64,000 nt of DNA from Bdellovibrio sp. (GCA_016187935.1 JACPIU010000040.1:1-64000); one strand, 5' to 3'. Shown: positions 33,098 through 40,877, counted from the first letter of the stretch. The notes: a model not told the origin generated them from the letters alone. Numbers and translations are program-made.

Positions 33098-33277
33098 ATG
33101 ATTGCGAAAGACTTGCTAATGAATGCGACAATAAAATTCCCCCTGCCTGATTTGTCCTTTGAACTCCACTATTTACAAGACAGCAAAACTGACCATCCCC
33201 CCATAACGAGTTATGTGAGTATGGTCAGTTTTGAGTCAGTAAATAGTGAGATGAGGACAAATCAGGCAGGGGTCTAA
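33098..33277 (+). CDS. Small frame overlapping the long inverted repeat, 59 aa
   Basis: An ATG at 33098 with AGGGG five bases upstream opens a 59-codon frame that runs right through the 133-bp inverted repeat and ends just past its right arm. The first 13 residues precede the repeat. No family recognised. It may be a real small gene, or the site may serve another purpose and be open by chance; the repeat would block ribosomes if folded in RNA. Confidence 0.35.
   Translation: MIAKDLLMNATIKFPLPDLSFELHYLQDSKTDHPPITSYVSMVSFESVNSEMRTNQAGV
33140..33272. repeat. 133-bp inverted repeat, oriT candidate
   Basis: Outer arms CCCCTGCCTGATTTGTCC (33140-33157) and its exact complement (33255-33272), 18 bp. 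Inside are exact pairs of 9 bp (33168-33176 with 33239-33247), 13 bp (33184-33196 with 33221-33233) and 6 bp (33202-33207 with 33210-33215) around a GA centre. In all, 46 bp are exactly paired in the same nested order. It lies between the replication-relaxation-like gene and a basic accessory gene of the conjugation module. There is no T-tract and no flanking target duplication. Confidence 0.85.
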
Positions 33278-33309
33278 GAGAAATAATATTAGAGAAGGAG
33301 GTAGTAAAA

Positions 33310-33729
33310 ATGGAAGGGTTAGAAAAGAAAACGGGATCGGGATCGGAAACGGGTGCGGGGGCGGAATCGGGTTCGGGGAAGGGAGCAAAGAAAAAACGGG
33401 CCTCGGCAAAAAAATCAAGCGAGGTATGCGTCGTTAATCGAGAGAAGTCTAAATTCTTTGTAGATGTATCGGATGAAAAAGAGTCGCTTGCTTTGATTTT
33501 TTCGCTCATGGAACGGGCCAACAAGAAAGAGCATGGCCGTCCAATTTCTTTCAAGGACCTGTGCCTTTCCGGCCTGGCCAAGCTAACAGACAAAGACCTT
33601 GAACGTCTCCAGGAGACAACCTTAACCGAAATGGAAAAGGTCAACCGTGCTCTAATCGAGTTCAATCAGAAAAATTCAACGTCGCTTAGCTTAGGTGAAT
33701 TTCTAGTGAGGAAACTTGGAATTAACTAA
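33310..33729 (+). CDS. Basic accessory protein next to the inverted repeat, 139 aa
   Basis: The N-terminal 38 residues are low-complexity: Gly/Ser/Glu/Lys (GSGSETGAGAESGSGK) then a lysine run (KKKRASAKK), probably a flexible DNA-binding tail. The C-terminal 95 residues are charged and helical, with a possible small helix bundle. It has GAGAAGGAGG close to the ATG. Its place just after the inverted repeat and before SSB suggests an oriT-binding relaxosome accessory protein, comparable in role to MobC or TraY, but no ribbon-helix-helix is clear. The family is not recognised. Confidence 0.6.
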   Translation: MEGLEKKTGSGSETGAGAESGSGKGAKKKRASAKKSSEVCVVNREKSKFFVDVSDEKESLALIFSLMERANKKEHGRPISFKDLCLSGLAKLTDKDLERLQETTLTEMEKVNRALIEFNQKNSTSLSLGEFLVRKLGIN

Positions 33730-33745
33730 TCAACAGGGGGTATTT

Positions 33746-34054
33746 ATGGAAGGAAGCAATCGTGTTTTGATTCAGGGACGCCTCGGACAAAAACCAGAGC
33801 TTCGCTATACAGCGAAGCGTGAGGCCGTGTGTAGTTTCAGTGTCGCCGAAAATATTCCAGACAGTGAAGCTCCAAGATGGCACAAGGTGGTGGTTTGGGG
33901 TCGCCAAGCTGAACTGTGTTCCGCCCAACTGGACAAGGGCTCTCAGGTCTTTGCGCGCGGCCGCAATGTTGAGTGCGAGTTCAAAACGAAAGAGGGGGCA
34001 GACAAAAGATACACGGAACTGCGAGCTGACTTAATTGGGATTTCAATGGTCTAG
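33746..34054 (+). CDS. ssb: Short single-stranded-DNA-binding protein
   Basis: A 102-residue OB-fold protein of the SSB family: NRVLIQGRLGQKPELRYT, CSFSVA, RWHKVVVWGRQAELC, LDKGSQVFARGR, and a final strand near ELRADLIG. SSB coats transferred single strands. It is shorter than chromosomal SSB (about 160-180 aa) and stops after the OB fold, without the acidic DDDIPF-type tail that recruits partner proteins. I chose the ATG at 33746, with AGGGGGT upstream, over 33716, which overlaps the previous gene. It is placed in the transfer region with xis and int. Confidence 0.85.
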   Translation: MEGSNRVLIQGRLGQKPELRYTAKREAVCSFSVAENIPDSEAPRWHKVVVWGRQAELCSAQLDKGSQVFARGRNVECEFKTKEGADKRYTELRADLIGISMV

Positions 34055-34068
34055 CGAGGAGGTTTTTC

Positions 34069-34332
34069 GTGACTGAAAATTCTCTGAACATTGATTACAA
34101 CTCGTCTCTATCGCGCTATAGTGCCCTTGCCGAGTCTCACGATTCGGCAAGGCTCTTTTACAATAAGAAAATATGGCGCGTGAAAGACGTGGCAAGATTT
34201 TTAGATTGCTCAGTTGGGCATATCTATAATCTTGTCTCAGATGAGAAGATACCGAAAATCAAAAAGGGCAAGTTCGTCTATTTCATTCCAGACGACATCC
34301 TTAGCTGGGTGTTAGAAGGAGATGTAACATGA
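34069..34332 (+). CDS. Excisionase-like helix-turn-helix protein
   Basis: An 87-residue protein with a C-terminal MerR/HTH_17-type motif (WRVKDVARFLDCSVGHIYNLV, about residues 38-58, then GKFVYFIPDDILSW). These proteins act as excisionases (Xis), steering the adjacent integrase, or as repressors. The start is a GTG at 34069 with AGGAGG at eight bases. The stop overlaps the integrase ATG by 4 bp, so the two are translated together, as is usual for xis-int. The N-terminal 35 residues are unlike known Xis proteins. Confidence 0.75.
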   Translation: MTENSLNIDYNSSLSRYSALAESHDSARLFYNKKIWRVKDVARFLDCSVGHIYNLVSDEKIPKIKKGKFVYFIPDDILSWVLEGDVT

Positions 34333-35591
34333 CGAATAGTAAACAAAGATTTACTGCACTTAAAGATCACAAAGGCATCAGAAAGGACAACCTTACAGGC
34401 AAGTATGTTGCAAGAAAATGCCTCGACAAAAAGGTTTATTGCGAAACTTTTGATAAACTGTCAGAGGCGATATACTGGCGTAGGAATTACCATCCACTCC
34501 TGACTCACACAGAGCTAAGGGTGGGGGCCACGACAAAACTCTTTAATGATGAAAGCAAGGTGAATATCAGTTCACGCCCAAACGGCGTGGAACAACGTTT
34601 CACTTTCGCCGATGCCTGGAAGTTTTATCAATTGCAACACTTCCCTTCCCTTGAATCCCAAACGATTCAAGTCCGATTGAAAGAAGCAAGATATTTCTAT
34701 CCCGATCTCATGCCTATCAAAATGGTTGAAATAAATCCTGAGTTGCTCGATCACTTCATGCAAAAAAAAGTTGCTGAGGCAAAGTTAAACAATAATCCAA
34801 GGCGATTTAATTTCAATGCCGACCTGAAGGCCCTCAGAGCCTTTTTAAACTGGTATCGGGAAAACTATGACGGCCTTTTTGTTGTTCCAATCCTCAAAAG
34901 GCACCATACGATTGGCATAATCAAACCCAAACCTGTCGGCACCGTAAAAAAAATGACCATGGAACAAGTTCGTCTCTTCATAGATTCCTTTGAAATCCAA
35001 TTTTGGAGAGACTTTGCACTTCTACATTTTTTTATGGCCGGGCGAGTTCAAGAAGTAGCAGGCCTTCAAATTGAGAATATCGATTTGGAACGTGGATTAC
35101 TTAAGGTCGTTGATGTGGCCATCTGGGAGAGAAGCAAGAAGTTTGAACGATTGAAAGAGATTCCTAAGAACGGTGAGGAAAGAGTCGTCCATCTCAACAC
35201 TGGAATGTTTGAACTGCTCGCCAGACGCATCAGTGATCGCTCAAACAATCCATGCCCATTTTTTAGGCAATCGACTGGAGAAAGACTTAACTTTGTTTTT
35301 CACCTCGATGGAATGCCTCTGAGCTATCGACAGATTCAGTACCAATACAACAACGCTTTAAAAAAAGCAGGGCTATTTCCTCAGTTCCAATCCACACATA
35401 TTTTGCGAAAAGCGATGACAAATATTGTACGAAAGGAATTGGGACTAGATGCTGCTCAGGCCGCTGGTGGATGGAAATCTCGAAGTGTGGTTGAACGAAA
35501 TTACACTGATGCTCCCAATGAACTCAACAAGCAGACCGTTGATCATATTGGAAAATTAATTGGTGTAACAAGACAACTGAAGATTGTTTGA
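34329..35591 (+). CDS. int: Tyrosine recombinase (ICE integrase)
   Basis: A 420-residue site-specific recombinase. The catalytic set is visible: Arg239 in GRVQEVAGL, the H-I-L-R box at 357-360, GGWKS just after it, and the nucleophile Tyr392 in RNYTD. An N-terminal arm-binding part (about 1-80) and a core-binding SAM-like domain (about 95-200) precede it. It lies 84 bp from the 3' end of tRNA-Ala and points towards it, the standard position for an integrase that inserts its element at the tRNA 3' end. The ATG overlaps the Xis-like stop. The gene looks intact. Confidence 0.92.
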   Translation: MTNSKQRFTALKDHKGIRKDNLTGKYVARKCLDKKVYCETFDKLSEAIYWRRNYHPLLTHTELRVGATTKLFNDESKVNISSRPNGVEQRFTFADAWKFYQLQHFPSLESQTIQVRLKEARYFYPDLMPIKMVEINPELLDHFMQKKVAEAKLNNNPRRFNFNADLKALRAFLNWYRENYDGLFVVPILKRHHTIGIIKPKPVGTVKKMTMEQVRLFIDSFEIQFWRDFALLHFFMAGRVQEVAGLQIENIDLERGLLKVVDVAIWERSKKFERLKEIPKNGEERVVHLNTGMFELLARRISDRSNNPCPFFRQSTGERLNFVFHLDGMPLSYRQIQYQYNNALKKAGLFPQFQSTHILRKAMTNIVRKELGLDAAQAAGGWKSRSVVERNYTDAPNELNKQTVDHIGKLIGVTRQLKIV

Positions 35592-35644
35592 AATTTTGTG
35601 AACCGATTGGAACAGATTGGAACAAAACGATTTTTTCAAAAAAA

Positions 35645-35666
35645 AAGCCCCTGTTTCCAGGGGCTT
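35645..35666 (-). terminator. Intrinsic terminator of the tRNA-Ala gene
   Basis: A 9-bp stem AAGCCCCTG / CAGGGGCTT with loop TTTC, followed on the minus strand by a run of T residues. It lies 10 bp beyond the tRNA 3' end. Read on the plus strand it also follows the integrase gene, but without a T-tract. Confidence 0.85.
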
Positions 35667-35675
35667 AGAACTAAG

Positions 35676-35751
35676 TGGTGGACGTGACAGGGATCGAACC
35701 TGCGACCCCGAACATGCCATGCTCGTGCTCTCCCAACTGAGCTACACGCCC
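35676..35751 (-). tRNA. tRNA-Ala (anticodon GGC)
   Basis: A 76-nt cloverleaf on the minus strand: acceptor GGGCGTG pairs with CACGTCC, a D-arm GCTC/GAGC, an anticodon arm CGAGC/GTTCG holding loop ATGGCAT with anticodon GGC, a T-arm around GGTTCGATCC, and an encoded CCA. It is intact although the mobile element adjoins its 3' end, so the element restores the tRNA end on integration. Confidence 0.95.
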
Positions 35752-35773
35752 ATATTTGCGATTGAGTTGGTGA

Positions 35774-35802
35774 AGTTTAGTAAGATTGACTAAAAGTGGC
35801 AA
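35774..35802 (-). promoter_or_regulatory. Promoter of tRNA-Ala
   Basis: On the minus strand a -35 TTGCCA (35797-35802) and a -10 TAAACT (35774-35779) are separated by exactly 17 bp, 22 bp before the mature tRNA 5' end. The -35 matches five of six consensus bases. Confidence 0.6.
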
Positions 35803-35979
35803 GCTCTTTTTCCTGGGAAACTGCCTAACTGGTCAATTTAATTGCCTTTGGCCAACACCCATGGCCGAGCAATTTTTGCTCGTATTTTTTTTAAACAAAA
35901 TTCTCCATAAAATAGTTGGGCATCCGATCAGGTGAGCGGGTGACAGTATAGCTTTGGCATTCATTGATAAGGGGTGAAT

Positions 35980-36231
35980 ATGAATAAGTGGCGTGCACAA
36001 GTAATGGTGAAATGGGCGAAAGATGCTCCTAAAATGGACAACTGGGATTGGCTCAAAGAATGGAAAGAAGTGAGCTGGGCCGGTAGCACAATGGGCGACT
36101 GGGATCTGACTCTGTGGGTGGATGTGAAAGGGCCAGAAGAGCTGGAAAGTTTTGTGCATAAAAAATTGCGTTCAAAACCTTGGGTCGTTGATACTCACTC
36201 TACCTGGGTCAAAGAAGTCTGGGCAGCATAG
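35980..36231 (+). CDS. Small AsnC-like ligand-binding-fold protein, 83 aa
   Basis: An 83-residue protein with the beta-alpha-beta order of a ferredoxin-like (RAM/AsnC_trans_reg) domain: VMVKWAKD, GDWDLTLWVDVKG, EELESFVHKKLRS, and VDTHSTWVKEVW. Stand-alone AsnC-like domains dimerise and bind small ligands, with no DNA-binding part. It has AAGGGG six bases before the ATG and an intrinsic terminator 30 bp after the stop, so it is monocistronic. It is the first gene on the chromosomal side of the tRNA. The fold is inferred from pattern. Confidence 0.65.
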   Translation: MNKWRAQVMVKWAKDAPKMDNWDWLKEWKEVSWAGSTMGDWDLTLWVDVKGPEELESFVHKKLRSKPWVVDTHSTWVKEVWAA

Positions 36232-36260
36232 TCCCTCTCATTTATTAGTTTAATTAAGAA

Positions 36261-36286
36261 GAGATGTTTTCATCTCCTCTTTTTTT
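36261..36286 (+). terminator. Intrinsic terminator
   Basis: A GAGATG / CATCTC stem with a TTTT loop and a following CTCTTTTTTT tract, 30 bp after the AsnC-like gene. The convergent outer-membrane protein gene ends 12 bp further on. Confidence 0.75.
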
Positions 36287-36297
36287 GCCCAAGTGAT

Positions 36298-37617
36298 TTA
36301 GAAAAAACGGATTAGATTGAAAAACGCCTGGTTATCGCCATCCAGACTCTCAAGTCCGATCGCTGAACTGCCTTTCATGGGAGCGTCGTAAATGCGCACT
36401 CCCAAAGTTGATTGCCAGGAATCGCCCAGGCGTTGAGTGTATTTCAGGTTGTAAAAAAACTCGTGGGAACGTTCCAAGTCAAAAATAAATGAAGCAAAAA
36501 ATTCGCGACTAGCGGCATCGTTCAAGGCAAAACGGGCCCCCAGGAAGGCATCACGCTGGAAGGCCCCTTGATCAGCGCGAGTCACAGTGTCTATACCGAA
36601 ATAGGAAGTGGCCTCGGCCAGCAACATCACTTCACCGCCTCCGGCAAATCCATAGGTATATTCAGCACCCAGCGCCGCCTCTTGATGGTCAACCGGGCGC
36701 CTGAAACCGCTGACGGTATAGATCACGCGATCTTCCTTAAAATTGCGGGTTACAGCTTCGGCCTTAAAGACCATGGGGCCCACAGCATATTGAAGAGTAC
36801 CGCCAAATTCTTCTACGCTAAAGAAGTACGGAATGGTGGGCATGGAAGCGGGAATATATCCCACCAATGGAATATAAATATATGAAGACTCACCGATGAT
36901 GGGATGTAGACGATCCATATGATTTAAGTAAAAAAGAGCGATATCGGCCGTGCCCAATTTATAATCGAAGCGCGCCCCATACTGATGGCCTTGGCGATCG
37001 GCAATCTCAGTCTCGGTATTAGAGTCCACAAACACGGGTGTACGGATGTCAAAGCCGATTCCCAAGCGCGAACTTGCGCCGGGAAAATGAGGGCGTTCGT
37101 AGCGAGGCCAGTAATAAAGCGCTACCTCACCTCCAAAAAGCGGGCCGGAAAGCTCAATAGTCAACTCTCCTACTTTATCTAAATTTTCTAGGTTGGAATC
37201 ATAATTGCGCGAATTAATGACATCCGCCGGGTGAAAGGCCTCGGTGGCCGACCAGTTAAAAATTTTGTACCCCATCAAGAATTTGTAAGGATTTTCCGCC
37301 CCCAACTCTTGAGACAGATACGCATCTTCCAAAATCAAGATATCACGGGTGGGATCATGCTTATCCAATCGTCCCAAGGCGCGCGCCTTCACTTGGGTGC
37401 CTTCATTTTTGTACAAACTCTCCAGGCGGGAGAGTACCCCTAGCCCATGCTCATGAGTGCTGGAGACACCGTCATTTTCAAACTCACGAACTTCAAGCCC
37501 CACTTCACCTTTACTGTCCCACAGGGCGCTATTCCAGATGGTTTTCGGACCGCCGCTCTCTTCTTCCTGGGCCCATAGTTTGGAAATGAATAAAACCAAT
37601 ACGACCAATCTGCGCAC
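36298..37617 (-). CDS. Outer-membrane beta-barrel protein, 439 aa
   Basis: An exported protein with a 16-residue signal peptide (LWA-Q) and about 400 residues of alternating amphipathic strands with many Tyr/Phe/Gly, ending in Phe, as outer-membrane barrels do. The FNWSATEAFHPADVINSRNYDS stretch is of a type seen in large barrel proteins linked to RND exporters. It lies 9 bp after a lipoprotein-sorting-like gene on the same strand, a known pairing. The start is a GTG at 37617 with AGGGG upstream. The substrate is unknown; lipid or hydrophobic compound transport is the likely role. Confidence 0.75.
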   Translation of the reverse strand: MRRLVVLVLFISKLWAQEEESGGPKTIWNSALWDSKGEVGLEVREFENDGVSSTHEHGLGVLSRLESLYKNEGTQVKARALGRLDKHDPTRDILILEDAYLSQELGAENPYKFLMGYKIFNWSATEAFHPADVINSRNYDSNLENLDKVGELTIELSGPLFGGEVALYYWPRYERPHFPGASSRLGIGFDIRTPVFVDSNTETEIADRQGHQYGARFDYKLGTADIALFYLNHMDRLHPIIGESSYIYIPLVGYIPASMPTIPYFFSVEEFGGTLQYAVGPMVFKAEAVTRNFKEDRVIYTVSGFRRPVDHQEAALGAEYTYGFAGGGEVMLLAEATSYFGIDTVTRADQGAFQRDAFLGARFALNDAASREFFASFIFDLERSHEFFYNLKYTQRLGDSWQSTLGVRIYDAPMKGSSAIGLESLDGDNQAFFNLIRFF

Positions 37618-37626
37618 AAGTCGCCC

Positions 37627-38406
37627 CTACTCGAGACTTTTGGTATCAAAATCTTTTTGGGAAAACTTCACGCCCAATTTTCTTTTCTCCCAGGTAAAAA
37701 TACTTTGTTTTTGTGTTTGGATATTCTTGATATGAATTTTAGAGGCCATCCAAAATTTTTTGTTCCCTACTGGGAACTCCTGATGGCCCGAAAACATGGC
37801 GGTTTTGAGCAGTTCGGCACGACGGTCATAGTAGTCCACCTTAAGAGGATTATTATATTTTTTTGAGAGATAAATAGTCTGCTTGGAGTATCCGCTGTCC
37901 TTTTTGGGAATGCGCTCTAATACCCAACAATCTTCGCCATCAACTTTATCATCACGCAACCATTTGTAGTTATATTTTTCCACTTCCTGGCTGCCCAAAT
38001 CTTCGTAGCTAAACTCGGAACCCATGAACGAGGAAGATTTATTACTGGAAGAAATCCTTTTCACTCGTCGAAGCGAAGGCAGAAAAAGCCATTGGTCATC
38101 ATCGGTATCGGGGTGATTCCAGGTGAGCATCTTGGTTCCCTTGACATCCTTAGGCGTTAGAAAAATCGAAAGGGAACGGGTCCCATCCCCTGTCACTTCC
38201 AAAACCTTTCCCTGCATTTCTCGCACCGTTTCCACACCATGGGCGTCAATCAAGATCATTTTCATGTCGCTCTCATCACCTATATATCCTCGCGTCCTCT
38301 CACGCGAATCTTGAGCGATTTTTAGCCCTTTCTCCTCGGGAGTTTCGGCCAAACTCAGGTTGATAAAGGCCATCAATACCAAAAAAGAAAATACTAATTT
38401 GCCCAT
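37627..38406 (-). CDS. Outer-membrane lipoprotein-sorting-like periplasmic protein
   Basis: A 259-residue protein with a clean signal peptide (SLA-E near residue 20). The GDGTRSLSIFLTPKDVKGTK and DDDQWLFLPSLRRVKRISSSNKSSSFMGSEFSYEDL stretches identify the LolA/LolB-like family annotated as outer membrane lipoprotein-sorting protein (PF17131). Its members occur with MMPL/RND exporters and barrel proteins and are thought to carry hydrophobic cargo across the periplasm. It is upstream of the barrel gene on the same strand with a 9-bp gap. No RND pump is in the window. Confidence 0.85.
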   Translation of the reverse strand: MGKLVFSFLVLMAFINLSLAETPEEKGLKIAQDSRERTRGYIGDESDMKMILIDAHGVETVREMQGKVLEVTGDGTRSLSIFLTPKDVKGTKMLTWNHPDTDDDQWLFLPSLRRVKRISSSNKSSSFMGSEFSYEDLGSQEVEKYNYKWLRDDKVDGEDCWVLERIPKKDSGYSKQTIYLSKKYNNPLKVDYYDRRAELLKTAMFSGHQEFPVGNKKFWMASKIHIKNIQTQKQSIFTWEKRKLGVKFSQKDFDTKSLE

Positions 38407-38498
38407 AGCTACCGTCCCCTCATCTTGATTGCGATATAAATTTTCCGTGTCTCTGAAATGATGGTATATTGTTACATAGAAAAAAGGGAAGAACTACT

Positions 38499-39872
38499 AT
38501 GAAAGTTTACATTAATCGCATTTTGAATTTAAAAAAAATCAAGGCCCTGGGTTTTGACGTGGATTACACCTTGGTCCGATACAACACCAAGGTCTTTGAA
38601 GAATTCACTTACCATGCCGTAAAAGAAAAACTGGTGATGGTTAAAAAATATCCCGAAAAGGTTTTGAGTCTACCCTTCGATTATGCCCGGGCGATCCAAG
38701 GGTTGGTGATTGATAAAAAGCATGGCAATATTTTAAAACTATCCCGTTTTGGTAAAGTCAAGCAGGCTTACCATGGGACTCATCACATGGAATTCGGCGA
38801 GATGCAGCGAATTTACCAGCAACAGGTCATTGATTTAGGCAGTCCAGAGATTCAAAGTCTGGACACCAATTTTTCCATCGCCAATGGGGTCCTTTACGCT
38901 GAACTGGTGGCACTCAAGGATCAGGGGGCGGCCATTCCCAGCTATGAAACCGTCGCTCATGATGTCAAGGAAATGATCGACGTGGTCCATCGCGACGGGA
39001 CTCTCAAAACTGAAGTCAAAAATAATCTTAAAAAATATATTATCGTAGACCCCAACCTAGCGCTCTTGCTGGAGCGCTACAAGGCCTATGATAAAAAATT
39101 AATTATCATCACCAACTCCGATTTTTCCTATTGTAAGACGCTGCTCGATTACAGCATTACTCCTTACTTAAAAGAGCACAAAGATTGGCAAGAGTTGTTT
39201 GATGTCGTGGTCACCTTCTCCATGAAGCCACGTTTTTTCATTGAAAGAAATCATTTCTTGAAAGTCGATCCCGAGACCAGTCTGATGAGCAACTATGATG
39301 GCAAAGTGGATGCGGGCATCTTCCAAGGAGGAAACTCTTATCGTTTACAAAAAGATTTAGGCATTGATGGTGAAGAAATTCTCTATCTGGGTGATCATAT
39401 TTACGGTGACGTCGTGAGTATCAAAAAAACCTGTAACTGGCGAACCGCCCTGGTGATGGAACCACTGGCGGAAGAACTTGAAAGCTTGAAGAAGTCCCTG
39501 CCAATCAGCCAAGAACTTTCCCGTTTGATGATTGAGAAAGAAAAAATAGAAACTGAAATCATTAGCTTCTATACCCAAGAGCATGAGCATGGGCGGAAAC
39601 TCAAGCGGGATGTCTTAAATGGCCTCTACCAAAAAGTTGAAGAGATCAACCACAACATGTCGGAAAAGGTTGTGCAATACCAAACTCACTTCAACTCCTA
39701 CTGGGGGGAACTGATGCGCGCAGGACTGGAGGAAAGTCGATTTGCCGGACAAATGGAAAAGTACGCTTGTATCTACATGGAAAAAATTACGGACCTCCTG
39801 CAATGCTCTCCTCGCACCTATTTTCGCCCCAATAGGCGAATCCTCCCGCATGAAAGAGACTTCTTAACTTAA
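38499..39872 (+). CDS. HAD-family 5'-nucleotidase (cN-II-like)
   Basis: A 457-residue cytosolic enzyme of the HAD superfamily, 5'-nucleotidase (GMP/IMP) type. HAD motif I FDVDYT is at residues 19-24 with Asp20 and Asp22 as nucleophile and acid/base; a Thr/Ser-containing motif (IIITNSD) and the late LGDHIYGDV (motif IV) are also present. The length fits the family (about 450-550 aa). It dephosphorylates purine nucleoside monophosphates. The start at 38499 has GGGAAGAAC at nine bases; a TATATT -10 box lies just upstream around 38463. It is monocistronic and convergent with the deacetylase gene (9-bp overlap). Confidence 0.85.
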   Translation: MKVYINRILNLKKIKALGFDVDYTLVRYNTKVFEEFTYHAVKEKLVMVKKYPEKVLSLPFDYARAIQGLVIDKKHGNILKLSRFGKVKQAYHGTHHMEFGEMQRIYQQQVIDLGSPEIQSLDTNFSIANGVLYAELVALKDQGAAIPSYETVAHDVKEMIDVVHRDGTLKTEVKNNLKKYIIVDPNLALLLERYKAYDKKLIIITNSDFSYCKTLLDYSITPYLKEHKDWQELFDVVVTFSMKPRFFIERNHFLKVDPETSLMSNYDGKVDAGIFQGGNSYRLQKDLGIDGEEILYLGDHIYGDVVSIKKTCNWRTALVMEPLAEELESLKKSLPISQELSRLMIEKEKIETEIISFYTQEHEHGRKLKRDVLNGLYQKVEEINHNMSEKVVQYQTHFNSYWGELMRAGLEESRFAGQMEKYACIYMEKITDLLQCSPRTYFRPNRRILPHERDFLT

Positions 39873-40877
39873 GAGCCAGTCGAGGAACTGTTCATAGATG
39901 GGCACAATCGCCGGGCCATAGCCTCCTCCCATAACATAGGCCACGGGAATCTTCCGATCACGCAAAAAGTTGAAAAGCAATTGATCACGCGCCAGCATTT
40001 GCGCTTTGGTGAGCTTGAGGTGCCTCGTACTTTGCAAAATATCACCTTCATAGGGGTCGGCCCCAAGAACCACCACGGCCACATTAGGCGTGGCCTGTTG
40101 ACGCTCAAACTTTTCCAGCCCCGCTTTTAACAATTCCAGATAGCGATGGGATTCTTGAAAGGACACCGGAACATCCATGCTACTCGGGACGATATGAGGT
40201 CGGGCACCGTCTTGATCAGGCACACCCAACGGCCAGCCATTTTGCATATGGATGCTAAAACTTTTAATCCAGGGAAAAATCTGGGAAAAAAAAGCGGTCC
40301 CATCACCCATATGAGCATCCACATCGATCACCCATGCTTGGGAAAGTGAATACCTTTCCCGTACCCGCGCCAGTGCCACGACGATATCGTGAAAAAGACA
40401 AAAACCGCCGGGTGCATTAGGGCGGGCGTGATGCATTCCTCCGCCTAAAAAAAATGACCAGGCAAATAACTCCGGTTTGTGCAACTTTTCTCGTACAACA
40501 TACTCGACTGCTTTATAGGTCCCATAACCTTCGGCCAAGAGGTCCTGAAATAGTTCCGCAAGTGGGGTTCGGGCCATGGAAGGATCATAGCGCACGGTTG
40601 GACCGCCATCAGGGCGCAAACACTCATAGCACTCAAGCAGGGATTGTTCCAGGCCTTGGCGACTTTGAAAAAGTTTATCGACATAAGCTTTATCGTGAAC
40701 TCGCTCCAAATCTTTCCGACTTAATGTTTCAGTATCATCGGTCAGTTCAATCAGACGTTGTGGACCGAATTTTTGCAATACATGCTCACGCACTTTTTCG
40801 ATACGCAAAGAAAGTAAGGGAATCTTAATGCCAAAATCCTGAAGATCGCGCTGGGCCTTGGCGTGGTAAAAAATCAC
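39864..40877 (-). CDS. Histone-deacetylase-family amidohydrolase
   Basis: A 337-residue zinc hydrolase of the HDAC/acetylpolyamine amidohydrolase superfamily. Visible motifs are GGGMHHARPNAPGGFCLFHD (the catalytic His pair), VIDVDAHMGDGT (zinc ligands Asp and His), a third ligand in GADPYEGD, and a C-terminal MGGGYG. In bacteria these remove acetyl groups from small amines, acetoin-related compounds or proteins; substrate unknown. I chose the GTG at 40877 because GGAG lies five bases upstream and the resulting protein begins at the normal family start; a longer frame to 40934 is open. Its 3' end overlaps the nucleotidase gene by 9 bp. Confidence 0.9.
   Translation of the reverse strand: MIFYHAKAQRDLQDFGIKIPLLSLRIEKVREHVLQKFGPQRLIELTDDTETLSRKDLERVHDKAYVDKLFQSRQGLEQSLLECYECLRPDGGPTVRYDPSMARTPLAELFQDLLAEGYGTYKAVEYVVREKLHKPELFAWSFFLGGGMHHARPNAPGGFCLFHDIVVALARVRERYSLSQAWVIDVDAHMGDGTAFFSQIFPWIKSFSIHMQNGWPLGVPDQDGARPHIVPSSMDVPVSFQESHRYLELLKAGLEKFERQQATPNVAVVVLGADPYEGDILQSTRHLKLTKAQMLARDQLLFNFLRDRKIPVAYVMGGGYGPAIVPIYEQFLDWLLS

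Larger units (their letters stand above)
21703..35675. mobile_element. Integrative conjugative element: transfer and integration end
   Basis: A continuous plus-strand set of a type IV secretion operon, a coupling ATPase, a replication-relaxation-like protein, a long inverted repeat, SSB, Xis-like and tyrosine recombinase genes, ending at the 3' end of tRNA-Ala. This is the layout of an ICE inserted at a tRNA gene. The right boundary is set by the tRNA (3' end at 35676). The left boundary is not seen: I found no second copy of the tRNA 3' end, and the accessory genes from 1 to 21.5 kb are probably cargo. Confidence 0.85.

Noticed and set aside
33140-33272. The inverted repeat as ends of an insertion sequence or a MITE
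   Set aside because: No transposase, no target-site duplication at either edge and a conserved central palindrome. A transfer-origin role fits the context better, though a MITE cannot be fully excluded.
33225-33665. 146-codon minus-strand frame opposite the accessory gene
   Set aside because: It is a Ser/Pro/Phe-rich shadow of the Gly/Ser/Lys leader, without a start site.
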